Source of the DNA: Thermoflavifilum sp. | GTDB taxonomy: Bacteria > Bacteroidota > Bacteroidia > Chitinophagales > Chitinophagaceae | DNA: 64,000 bases | Assembly: GCA_023511875.1 (NCBI GenBank) | Contig: JAIMAQ010000007.1 | Location: 62,001 to 126,000 of the forward strand | Direction of reading: 5' to 3' | The notes under the pieces: model-generated | What the model was told of the DNA's origin: nothing | The model's database searches: none | What the model saw: only the letters and a program-made list of their open reading frames with translations | Made by a program: the position numbers and the translations under genes | Shown: piece by piece, positions 54,891 to 62,635 of the stretch | How the letters are laid out: each line of letters starts with the position of its first letter | How positions within the stretch are numbered: the stretch's first letter is position 1

Positions 54891-55523
54891 TTATTGCAAA
54901 ATTGAGACGGGTTGTGCTATGATTTGCATGATCGATTGGGTAAGTCGTTCGCAACGAGGAGCTTCGAAGGCGAGCAACTCTTGCTCAGGGATTTGTTGTT
55001 GCAAGGTTTTTTTCAACATTTGTCGAGCACGAAACAACCGCACTTTAGTATTAACCAAAGAGAGGTGTAGCAATTGAGCCGTGTCTTTCAGGCTATATCC
55101 ATTTAATTCTTTCAGCACAAAGGGCAATCGATAAGCAGGAGGTAGTTGCAGAATAGCCTGTTCTAGCAAGTGCTTGATATCGCGTTTATCCATATCGGTT
55201 GTGGTTTTCTTATCCAACATATCCATAGGCAATTCTGCAGGTGTTATATATGGCTTGGTATGGTAGCAAATATGCACCATTATCGTAGCCAACCATTTTT
55301 GAAAGGCTCTTGGGCGTTTCAACTGGATGAGCTGTTGATATGCTTGAATAAAACTTTCTTGCATAGCATCTTCGATATCTGATTCAGAAAGGCCATAAGC
55401 TTTACCAATCCGATAAAGCATGGTATTATATTTTCTCACCAGAATGGCATATTGTTCTTTATTTCCAGCTAAGATCTCTTGAATCACGGCCTCATCTTCT
55501 CTATGATCTATTGAAGTCTCCAT
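54891..55523 (-). CDS. ECF-type RNA polymerase sigma factor
   Basis: 210 residues. Region 2 includes YAILVRKYNTMLYRIGKAYG and DIEDAMQESFIQAYQQL; region 4 has LPPAYRLPFVLKELNGYSLK and the HTH LLHLSLVNTKVRLFRARQML. A C-terminal tail of about 30 residues (FEAPRCERLTQSIMQII) follows, common in Bacteroidota ECF factors. No anti-sigma gene is adjacent. It is the third gene of a - strand unit after DUF4142 and a cupredoxin lipoprotein; the gap to the latter is 57 bp. It may direct its own unit and other envelope genes. Confidence 0.9.
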   Translation of the reverse strand: METSIDHREDEAVIQEILAGNKEQYAILVRKYNTMLYRIGKAYGLSESDIEDAMQESFIQAYQQLIQLKRPRAFQKWLATIMVHICYHTKPYITPAELPMDMLDKKTTTDMDKRDIKHLLEQAILQLPPAYRLPFVLKELNGYSLKDTAQLLHLSLVNTKVRLFRARQMLKKTLQQQIPEQELLAFEAPRCERLTQSIMQIIAQPVSILQ

Positions 55524-55580
55524 CGCATGAATGGGTTTTGTTGTTGGTGATCAAATGCACGCATTCCTAAAAGGTTATTG

Positions 55581-55964
55581 CTACTGTTGACTCCTGATAA
55601 AACCTTTCATCGTAGGATGTAAGGTACAGAAATAATTAGCCGAACGATCAAATATTTTACTCCAAGTATCACCTGCAAGGAGATTGGGAGAAGCCCAAGC
55701 CGAATCGAGTTGGGTAACATTATGCACAACGATATCTTGATTTACAAATACCACACGCGTTGGGCCAGAAATGAATAACGTATCTGGAATAAATTTTAAC
55801 CCTCTGATATAAACGGTATCTACGGCTATTTCAGTGGTTTGCTGGTTGGGATGGGAAGGATGGCAGCCCAGCCACAGCAGGGCTACCATGATCCACACGA
55901 GTGATCTCATTTTCTTCGAGCTACATCCTTCCCACATGTGTTTCATATTCTTTGTATGGTTCAT
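55581..55964 (-). CDS. Cupredoxin (plastocyanin-like) lipoprotein
   Basis: 127 residues. Signal ending in lipobox LLWLGC (Cys 34), then one small beta-sandwich domain. Type 1 copper ligands are visible: His 81 in VVHNVTQ, and Cys 113, His 116 and Met 119 in YFCTLHPTMKG, the C-x2-H-x2-M order of plastocyanins. It is probably an envelope electron carrier or copper-binding protein. The ATG at 55964 overlaps the DUF4142 stop (TGATG); a start at 55910 would give a more compact signal peptide (MRSLVWIM). Confidence 0.82.
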   Translation of the reverse strand: MNHTKNMKHMWEGCSSKKMRSLVWIMVALLWLGCHPSHPNQQTTEIAVDTVYIRGLKFIPDTLFISGPTRVVFVNQDIVVHNVTQLDSAWASPNLLAGDTWSKIFDRSANYFCTLHPTMKGFIRSQQ

Positions 55965-56503
55965 CAGGAGCGAAATTGGTTTGCAATATTTTCAGCATGT
56001 TGCAAATGTTCTTGCAGGATAGGCAAAACCTTTTCTAACAAGGATTTGAGTTCGCCATTTTGTGCTTGGGGAATGAGTACATCTTTTACGGTTTGAATCA
56101 CCGCCTGGTGATAATTCACTTCATTTTCGATATAAGCCTGGTCGAAAGCTCGTCCCGTCTTGGATTTAAGCATTTTAGCCGTTTGGGCTTCTTGCTTTTT
56201 CAATGATTGGCTTACGGTATTATCCTGAGGCGTTACGTGTAGCTTTTTCACTAGTGCCACGGCTTGGTTGATCACCGATTGGTGATCGCGTTGCATGGTT
56301 TGGGCAAAATTGCGAATGTCGGCACTATGGCTTTTTTTCAGGGCAATGCCTGCATAATCAATGTCGACCTGATTGGCGGTCACAGCTACAGATGCGATTT
56401 CGGGATCGCTGAGTTTGGGAGTTTGTGCTTGAACAGTGCTCAAGAAGCTGCTGCAGATGAGTGCTACGGCACCCCAGCCAATTGTTGACCATTTAGTATT
56501 CAT
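55964..56503 (-). CDS. DUF4142-family secreted protein
   Basis: 179 residues from ATG 56503 (MNTKWST). A signal peptide (about 1-26, ending TVQAQ) precedes a four-helix, ferritin-like DUF4142 domain with VAVTANQVDIDYAGIALKKS and MQRDHQSVINQAVALVKKLH. Such proteins are exported, and some bind metals or respond to stress, but the role is not established. It is the first gene of a unit with the cupredoxin and ECF sigma genes. No TAnnTTTG promoter is visible in front of it, which fits transcription by an alternative sigma factor. Confidence 0.82.
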   Translation of the reverse strand: MNTKWSTIGWGAVALICSSFLSTVQAQTPKLSDPEIASVAVTANQVDIDYAGIALKKSHSADIRNFAQTMQRDHQSVINQAVALVKKLHVTPQDNTVSQSLKKQEAQTAKMLKSKTGRAFDQAYIENEVNYHQAVIQTVKDVLIPQAQNGELKSLLEKVLPILQEHLQHAENIANQFRS

Positions 56504-56577
56504 GGTTGATGAAGATTTAAGATGAAGAAAAAACATTACACCTTAAAAGAGTGAGGTGGGGAGAAAAAAGTTACATG

Positions 56578-56594
56578 GCCTCAAGGAAAGAGGC
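56578..56594 (-). terminator. Hairpin downstream of the oxidoreductase gene
   Basis: On the - strand GCCTC-TTTCCTT-GAGGC, then CATGTAACTTTTTTC. A 5-bp stem with a T6 run seven bases later, 31 bp after the oxidoreductase stop. Weak to moderate. Confidence 0.5.
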
Positions 56595-56625
56595 ATATTT
56601 ACGAGAGAAGTATGGATGTGTGGAC

Positions 56626-57819
56626 TTAGGTGAGTACCCTTTCTACGATCTCACCCGTTTGTTTATCTTTTAAGATCAGTTTACGGGCGCCGTAATGGGT
56701 GATTTCTTCTTTGACCAAAAAATATTGTTCATCGAAGTCGGGCAGTTCTTTCTGTTGCTCCACTTCTGTTTTGCCGCGCCAGATCTCGAGTTGCACGGGT
56801 TCCCATTGTTTGCTAGCTGCCGAGCGATAGGCTGCATCTAGGATAGCATTTACGATATATCCATCGTAAAAAGTTTCTTTAGGAGATCGTTTTTCTTCCC
56901 AGGCGTTGAGCATATCGGTAAACATGTGGTTGTAGCCGAGCTCGTGGGGCTCGTCGGCTACGGGGAAAAGCCAGCCACTCTCACTTTCGGCTTTTTCGGC
57001 GGTATAGCCTGCTCCTTTTCCAGAGGTAAATACTTCAAAACCCGTGCGTAGGAAATTATTGATCCAGATGGTGCCTTCGGTGCCCATCACTTCGTCGCGC
57101 AGGTCTAGTCCACCTCGGAAGGTCCAGCTCACTTCAAACTGTCCGATGGCGCCATTAGCATATTTGACCAATCCAATGGCATGATCTTCGGCATCGATAG
57201 GCTTCACTTGGGTATCGGCCCAGCACATCACTTCTACGGGGCGGATATCCTTTCCGATATAGGTGCGGGCTATTTCCACGCAATGGCAGCCTAAGTCGAG
57301 GATAGCGCCTCCACCTGCCAGCTCTTTATTCCAAAACCATTCGCTATGGGGGCCAGGATGCGTTTCTCGTGATTTAGCCCAAAGAATGCGCCCCAACGCG
57401 CCTTGTGCAATCAGTTGTTGAGCTTTTAGGCTTTTGGGGGTGTATACCAGATCTTCCAGATAACCGTGGAAGATACCTGCTTTTTCTACTGCTTCTAGCA
57501 TACGCTTGGCTTCTTGGGCATTTCTGCCCAAAGGTTTAGTCACCATCACCGCTTTTTCGGCCTGTACACAAGCCATGACAGCTTCTTCGTGCAGATGATT
57601 AGGCAAGCATACGCAGACGATATCTACTTCGGGCCGACTGATCGCTTCTTGCATATTTGTAGTCCAGACAGGCACTTGATAGTCTTGTGCAAAATGTTCG
57701 GCGCTTTCTGTACGTCGTGAGTATACGCTCACCAGGCGATCTGGGCGGCGATGGCTCACAAGAGCATCCGCATAAAAACGCGCAATGAAACCAGATCCTA
57801 ATATAGCAATACCAGCCAT
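56626..57819 (-). CDS. Gfo/Idh/MocA-family oxidoreductase
   Basis: An NAD(P)-dependent sugar or polyol dehydrogenase. 397 residues. Rossmann motif GIAILGSGFIARFYADAL at the start, the catalytic K-P motif as VMVTKPLGRNAQEAKRML (about 91-108, usually EKP), and the C-terminal domain with GGGAILDLGCHCVEIARTYI holding the His/Asp region. Substrate unknown. It sits 21 bp after an MFS transporter gene of the nucleoside-symporter type; pairs of this sort in Bacteroidota usually take up and oxidise a sugar or cyclitol, which is inference. Confidence 0.9.
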   Translation of the reverse strand: MAGIAILGSGFIARFYADALVSHRRPDRLVSVYSRRTESAEHFAQDYQVPVWTTNMQEAISRPEVDIVCVCLPNHLHEEAVMACVQAEKAVMVTKPLGRNAQEAKRMLEAVEKAGIFHGYLEDLVYTPKSLKAQQLIAQGALGRILWAKSRETHPGPHSEWFWNKELAGGGAILDLGCHCVEIARTYIGKDIRPVEVMCWADTQVKPIDAEDHAIGLVKYANGAIGQFEVSWTFRGGLDLRDEVMGTEGTIWINNFLRTGFEVFTSGKGAGYTAEKAESESGWLFPVADEPHELGYNHMFTDMLNAWEEKRSPKETFYDGYIVNAILDAAYRSAASKQWEPVQLEIWRGKTEVEQQKELPDFDEQYFLVKEEITHYGARKLILKDKQTGEIVERVLT

Positions 57820-57840
57820 AGCAAATATTTTTAACGTGTT

Positions 57841-59097
57841 CTAAGCTATTTCCGTTTTTTCTGTGATCACTTGTTGCTCTACTTTACGATCTTGAAAAGC
57901 CAATACGAAGAATATCAACACGATCAAGGCAAACACCGAAGGGAGCCACCAAAATTGATTCCATTGGCTAAGGGTGAGTTTATCGGCAGTGCCCAAGAAG
58001 CTGTTGTATACGGCACCTGCTATTTGCGCACCAATAAGCATGCCCACTCCATAGGTGACCAGCACAATAAGTCCTTGTGCTTGTCCGCGAATCTCTGGTG
58101 TAGATTTTTTATCTACATAGATCTGTCCGGTCACGAAGAAGAAATCGTAACAGATGCCATGCAAAGCAATACCGAGAATGATCATCCACACCACTTCATG
58201 GGGAGCGCCAAGGGCAAATAGTGCGTAGCGTACTGTCCAGGCCAGCATGCCCATAGCCAGCATCCATTTCACGCCTAAGCGGCGGAAAAATATCGGCATG
58301 AGCAACATAAAAATCCATTCCGACATCTGGCCAATGGTTTGTGTAGCAGCAATGTTTTTAAAGCCAGTGCCTTCGAGGAAGAGCTGGGTAAAATTGTAAT
58401 AAGCTGCCAGCGGAATGCAGATCAAAAACGAGCAAAGGAGAAAAATATAAAAAGGTTTACTCCCCAGCTGTTGCAAGGCATCGATGCCGGCTATACTGCG
58501 AATAGAAACGACCTTGCCAGCTGCTGGCGGTGGTGTATGGGGCAAACTAAAGCTATATAGCCCCAAAACCAAGCTTGCTGCTGAGGTAAGGTACAAAGGC
58601 AAAGCCGTTTGCTCAGGACGCAGGTCGCCTTTCACGAAATACACCAGCACGAAACTAATGACAAGCCCGGCTACGATCCAGCCAATCGTGCCAAACACCC
58701 GAATGGTAGGGAAATTTTTCTCCTGATCGGTGATGTGATGAAAGGTAAGGCTATTGGCCAAGCTCATGGTAGGCATGTAGCAAATATTGTAGGCCAGTAG
58801 CAGCAAGATAAATAGCAAAGGATGCCCTACAGCCTGCGGGGTGAGAAACATAAACAAGGCGCCCAACAAATGGAGCACTCCCAGCACACGCTCTGTTGCA
58901 AAATAGCGGTCGGCAATTAATCCCACAAAAAAAGGAGCAATGATAGCCGCAATGGGGTTAACCGTAAAGGGCCATTGGGTGATGTTTTTCATGTCGTGAT
59001 TCGACATAAACACGGCAATGGTGGTGTACCAAGCTCCCCAGATAAAAAACTCGAGGAACATGAGCAGAGAAAGGCGAATACGCAAGCTCAACGACAT
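57841..59097 (-). CDS. MFS transporter, nucleoside:H+ symporter (NHS) family
   Basis: 418 residues, twelve membrane helices. N-terminal RLSLLMFLEFFIWGAWYTTI and MSLANSLTFHHI are characteristic of the NHS (NupG/XapB-like) branch; FPTIRVFGTIGWIVAGLVIS is the helix-5 motif, and FFVTGQIYVDKKSTPEIRGQ precedes the last helices. The true substrate may be a sugar rather than a nucleoside, given the oxidoreductase partner. No clear promoter was found in the 205 bp upstream, which are A/T-rich. Confidence 0.9.
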   Translation of the reverse strand: MSLSLRIRLSLLMFLEFFIWGAWYTTIAVFMSNHDMKNITQWPFTVNPIAAIIAPFFVGLIADRYFATERVLGVLHLLGALFMFLTPQAVGHPLLFILLLLAYNICYMPTMSLANSLTFHHITDQEKNFPTIRVFGTIGWIVAGLVISFVLVYFVKGDLRPEQTALPLYLTSAASLVLGLYSFSLPHTPPPAAGKVVSIRSIAGIDALQQLGSKPFYIFLLCSFLICIPLAAYYNFTQLFLEGTGFKNIAATQTIGQMSEWIFMLLMPIFFRRLGVKWMLAMGMLAWTVRYALFALGAPHEVVWMIILGIALHGICYDFFFVTGQIYVDKKSTPEIRGQAQGLIVLVTYGVGMLIGAQIAGAVYNSFLGTADKLTLSQWNQFWWLPSVFALIVLIFFVLAFQDRKVEQQVITEKTEIA

Positions 59098-59302
59098 GGT
59101 AGTGGAATTTTTATCTAAAAATAATCAGATCAGGGCACGATAATAATAAAAATTCCCGAGCTGTATGAGAAAAAATTTAAGCAAACCATTGTGTTTTTGC
59201 TTATGGGTTGCTGATCAGGAAACGACTACCATAAAAGGCATGAGCGGAGTAACCTTAATGATTATTAAATGCTTTGACAGGTTATGTTGAGATATACCTC
59301 GT

Positions 59303-60283
59303 TTACTCCATCATCTGAAAAAGCTTCTCTAGCAATAGCTCCAGCTCTTCGGCAGTCCAGTTTTGAGCCCAAACGCGAGGTATTTCATAAGGGTTAATGT
59401 CTGGTGTATCGAGATCTGTGGATGTGGAACAAGCCAATCGATAGCCGGCTTTTTGAACGAGTTTTGGTGTGAATTCGTTGTAATGCCCATGGGGATAAGC
59501 AAAGTATGCAATGGGCTTACCCAGCAGGGTTTCAAGGTGTTGCTTATTGGTGATGATCTCTTTCCATTGCTGGCGGCGCGACATCAAGCCCAGTGCGTGG
59601 TGATGAAACCCGTGTCCACCAATGCTAATAAGCGGGTCGGCAGCCATTTCCAGCAGCTGGTTTTCGGTGAGCATAGGAGGCAATACATCTGCAGCGTGCC
59701 CGCATCTGCGCAATAGTTCTCGTGCCCATCGCTGTTCTTGCCGAGGATTGGCCTTCATCCGTACATGCCAAGCATGATAGGCAACCATGGCATCGCTAGG
59801 CTGGGTGACCAATAGGCTCGATCGGGCTTGTTCGTCGAATACATCACGGCGGGGCAACACATCTGTTATGGGGGGCACAGGATCATGGTCGAGATATACA
59901 TGATCTACCACTTCCCACCAGCATAAGTAATCGGGCTGTAGGTAAGCCGAAGGAATAAAAAAAGTAGCAGGTAGCTTGTAACGCTGTAACAACGGAAACA
60001 CTTGCGTATAATGCTCTGCATATCCATCGTCGAAAGTCAAACACACAATTTGCTTTCCAACTTGTTGGGCCTGGACAACATTTAAGATTTCGCTCAACGG
60101 CCTCACCTCGAAAGCCGATGCCAGCAATTGTAATTGTTGTTCAAAAGCTGCAAGATCCACACTCATGTTCCATGGGTCGGAACGGTGTACCTGTCCAATA
60201 TGGTGATACATGAGAACAACTGCCCTTAGCTGAAACGGTTGGGTGGGTTGAAGATGAGATTTTTTGAATAAATGCAACAACAT
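59303..60283 (-). CDS. Polysaccharide deacetylase family protein (NodB fold)
   Basis: 326 residues without a clear signal peptide. NodB motifs: LTFDDGYAEHYTQVFPLL (catalytic Asp and metal-binding Asp), ISIGGHGFHHHAL (metal His pair) and YFAYPHGHYNEFT. VLMYHHIG near the N-terminus is common in the subfamily acting on extracellular polysaccharides or as glycan biosynthesis partners. The C-terminus (IPRVWAQNWTAEELELLLEK) matches other members. The start at 60283 is 16 bp after the stop of an unassigned - strand frame. Confidence 0.9.
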   Translation of the reverse strand: MLLHLFKKSHLQPTQPFQLRAVVLMYHHIGQVHRSDPWNMSVDLAAFEQQLQLLASAFEVRPLSEILNVVQAQQVGKQIVCLTFDDGYAEHYTQVFPLLQRYKLPATFFIPSAYLQPDYLCWWEVVDHVYLDHDPVPPITDVLPRRDVFDEQARSSLLVTQPSDAMVAYHAWHVRMKANPRQEQRWARELLRRCGHAADVLPPMLTENQLLEMAADPLISIGGHGFHHHALGLMSRRQQWKEIITNKQHLETLLGKPIAYFAYPHGHYNEFTPKLVQKAGYRLACSTSTDLDTPDINPYEIPRVWAQNWTAEELELLLEKLFQMME

Positions 60284-60299
60284 ATGTGTATGAAGTATT

Positions 60300-60722
60300 T
60301 TACATAGCTAATACAATGGCTTTGGCGGCATTGATCACGGGGTAATGCGGATCATGATCGTTCTTTTCACCTGTAGTAAGCTCATCATCGGCTAATCCAT
60401 ATAAAAACGCTGTAGCCGCTAAAACATTGCTAGAAGTATACAATTGAACGTATACTTTAGTTGAGTAACTGCTGAGCATCTGCTTGAATAAAGCAGCTGT
60501 AGATGAGCTTTGCCAATGATTTCTCCACCCGTCATGATCAATGTCACTTCTGCCAGACACCCTAATGAGCAAGCTCCTCAAAGGTTTTAATAGGCGATCG
60601 CATTTAGCCATGGTTTGCTTAAGTATAAGGTTTGGGTCAAAGGGATGTTCATTATATGGATCGGCAAGCATGTACTTGTACAAAGGTAATCTAGCACAGT
60701 TGCTTCTAGTTGATCGTTCCAT
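60300..60722 (-). CDS. Unassigned reading frame, possibly a decayed gene
   Basis: From ATG 60722 it reads 140 residues, beginning MERSTRSNC and ending NAAKAIVLAM. No family is recognised; it has no signal peptide or membrane helix. The same frame continues upstream to a TAG at about 60777-60779 and beyond it is open again to about 60885 with protein-like sequence (SVLENIGQAASMGFF), so the locus may be a gene broken by a stop. It ends 16 bp before the deacetylase start, suggesting co-transcription. The remaining bases up to 61006 hold only a hairpin. It may not be coding at all. Confidence 0.3.
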   Translation of the reverse strand: MERSTRSNCARLPLYKYMLADPYNEHPFDPNLILKQTMAKCDRLLKPLRSLLIRVSGRSDIDHDGWRNHWQSSSTAALFKQMLSSYSTKVYVQLYTSSNVLAATAFLYGLADDELTTGEKNDHDPHYPVINAAKAIVLAM

Positions 60723-60742
60723 ACCCAGCACACCAGCCAACA

Positions 60743-60783
60743 GAGCTGGTATCGATAGCCGCTGCGGGTAGCGGCGCTAGCTC
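60743..60783. repeat. Compound palindrome between unassigned frame and type IX cargo gene
   Basis: Inner stem GCCGCT (60758-60763) / AGCGGC (60770-60775) with a GCGGGT loop, and outer pair GAGCT (60743-60747) / AGCTC (60779-60783). More G+C-rich than its surroundings. No T-run follows on either strand. It could be a REP-like element or an RNA structure. Confidence 0.45.
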
Positions 60784-61006
60784 GCCCAATGGGAATTTCT
60801 GAAAAACCCCATCGACGCCGCTTGACCGATATTTTCCAATACACTGGCATTATTGTAAGATAGATAAAATTTGGCCGCTATTCAACAGCAAATCGTTTTT
60901 CATCTCACTCAAGTATGCATGGCACAAAGCTTTATGGCTATAGCCATTTAAACCTAAGTAGGGATGGCCATGAAATCGGGTTTCGACAAAAAGAGAAGGC
61001 GAGGGT

Positions 61007-62632
61007 TTAATGGATCACCACAATCTTTTGCTGGCCTATATAGCTGTTGTCGCGCGCATCATAGAATTCTATAAAGTAGGTAGCATCTGAAAGTTGTTGC
61101 ACCTGGATATCTTGATCTCGCGTTATCGTCCATTGCTTAAGCACTTCACCGGGCACGTTTATGAGCAGCATGCGTATAGGATGTTTCACATTACGCAGGT
61201 GCACAGCAAATTGCCCATTGTTGGGGTTCGGGGTAATCAGGATCTGGATAGCCCAGGGCACCTTCATGATGCTGGTGTAGCGAATACAGCCACTAAGCCC
61301 CACCATCTTGAGGCGGTAATAGCTCCATTGATCGGTGGGGTTGTAGTCGTTGAGGTGATAATAGAGCATTGATGAGCTGAACCCGCCGGCAGCTTGGCTT
61401 TTAATGGTATCAATATCTTGAAAGTTGGCCTCTCCCTGAATTTGCCGTTGTACCACATAGTAGGCCATGTTGCGCTCGCCCACACTATGCCAGAACAACT
61501 CTACATAATCGGGACTGGTGCGCACGGCCAGCAGATCGTTGTAGTGGACCGAGGGGCACACATCACCACTGTAGATGAGTGTCGATACCGAAAGATATTG
61601 ACCGCTTGCAGTAGAGTTATTGAGGTTAGGGGCATGGAGCTGCTGGCGAAGATTCATATAGCTATCACTGAGGCGAATGTTGCCATAAGCAATTTGTCCG
61701 CCGAATACACGACCCAAGCTGATGCTGTCGACATCCCATAGCCCTTTTGTGGGGTTGTAGAGCGATACGTAGCTACTGTCGCGATAAGCAGCAAAGCGAG
61801 GCCCTTCATCCGATTGCTGGTGTTGGAGCAGCACATGGTATTGCATGTCGGCATTGCTGGCCTGTATATACCAGGTTTTGCGGACATAATCGAGGTCGTT
61901 TACAGAACCGCGGATGGCATGGGTATAGACATGGTTGAAGACACGCATGCCCATGCGGCCGCTGCCACGGGTGAGCATCACGGCTCCTGGCGAATAGCTA
62001 TAGGCATCGGTACCGATAGGGAATGCCACGGCACTATCGCTTGGCTGAATACGATCGCGATAGAGCATGCCGCCAAAAACGCTGGTGTCGGTCACCACGT
62101 AGCGTTGGTTGTCGTAGCCCGTGATGTTGCCCGCGTCGCCATCGCCCACCAGCAGATTCCAGCCGTTGAGGTAAAGGCGCCCCCTTTCGAAGCGGAGCTC
62201 ATGGCGCACGTGCAGGTCGCCCAGATCGCCGAGCGATACGCCTTGCTGATTAGCAATGCTCAGGTTGGGAAATGCTGGACCCTGATCAGTAGCCAGCGAA
62301 AAACCACCCTCGATGGTTTGCTGGCCGCCCGAAAGAGGGGGCAAGAAGCGAAACAAGCCACCCTGGCCAGAATGCCCATCTATGCTCTCATCGGGCAGGC
62401 TGGCTTGTGGGCTGTTGATCCAGGCCGTGCCAGCGAAGTTCACTACGGCGCCTGACTGTGTACCCAGGCTGCCGTGGTTGATCATGGGAGAAAAAATAGA
62501 TACCGTGTCGTTAGGGAAAACAAACAATTGCCCTCGATCGGGGATATATGCTGCATACGACTGTGCTTGCAGGCTTCTGGAAGCCCACCAGCTACAGCAG
62601 AAAAATAATATGGTGCACACCACCCTTCTCAT
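61007..62632 (-). CDS. Type IX secretion cargo protein with C-terminal sorting domain
   Basis: 541 residues. Signal peptide (about 1-23, ending SLQAQ). A beta-rich exported region of unknown fold (about 25-350), a segment resembling a fibronectin-like module (about 370-455, VELFWHSVGERNMAYYVVQR), and a type A sorting domain (about 465-541) with ITPNPNNGQF, LLINVPGEVLK and DATYFIEFYDARDN. The sorting domain is removed during export through the machine whose core (gldKLMN) is also in this window. It starts 3 bp after the repeat protein's stop, so the two are co-transcribed and probably form one surface structure. Confidence 0.85.
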   Translation of the reverse strand: MRRVVCTILFFCCSWWASRSLQAQSYAAYIPDRGQLFVFPNDTVSIFSPMINHGSLGTQSGAVVNFAGTAWINSPQASLPDESIDGHSGQGGLFRFLPPLSGGQQTIEGGFSLATDQGPAFPNLSIANQQGVSLGDLGDLHVRHELRFERGRLYLNGWNLLVGDGDAGNITGYDNQRYVVTDTSVFGGMLYRDRIQPSDSAVAFPIGTDAYSYSPGAVMLTRGSGRMGMRVFNHVYTHAIRGSVNDLDYVRKTWYIQASNADMQYHVLLQHQQSDEGPRFAAYRDSSYVSLYNPTKGLWDVDSISLGRVFGGQIAYGNIRLSDSYMNLRQQLHAPNLNNSTASGQYLSVSTLIYSGDVCPSVHYNDLLAVRTSPDYVELFWHSVGERNMAYYVVQRQIQGEANFQDIDTIKSQAAGGFSSSMLYYHLNDYNPTDQWSYYRLKMVGLSGCIRYTSIMKVPWAIQILITPNPNNGQFAVHLRNVKHPIRMLLINVPGEVLKQWTITRDQDIQVQQLSDATYFIEFYDARDNSYIGQQKIVVIH

Positions 62633-62635
62633 AGG

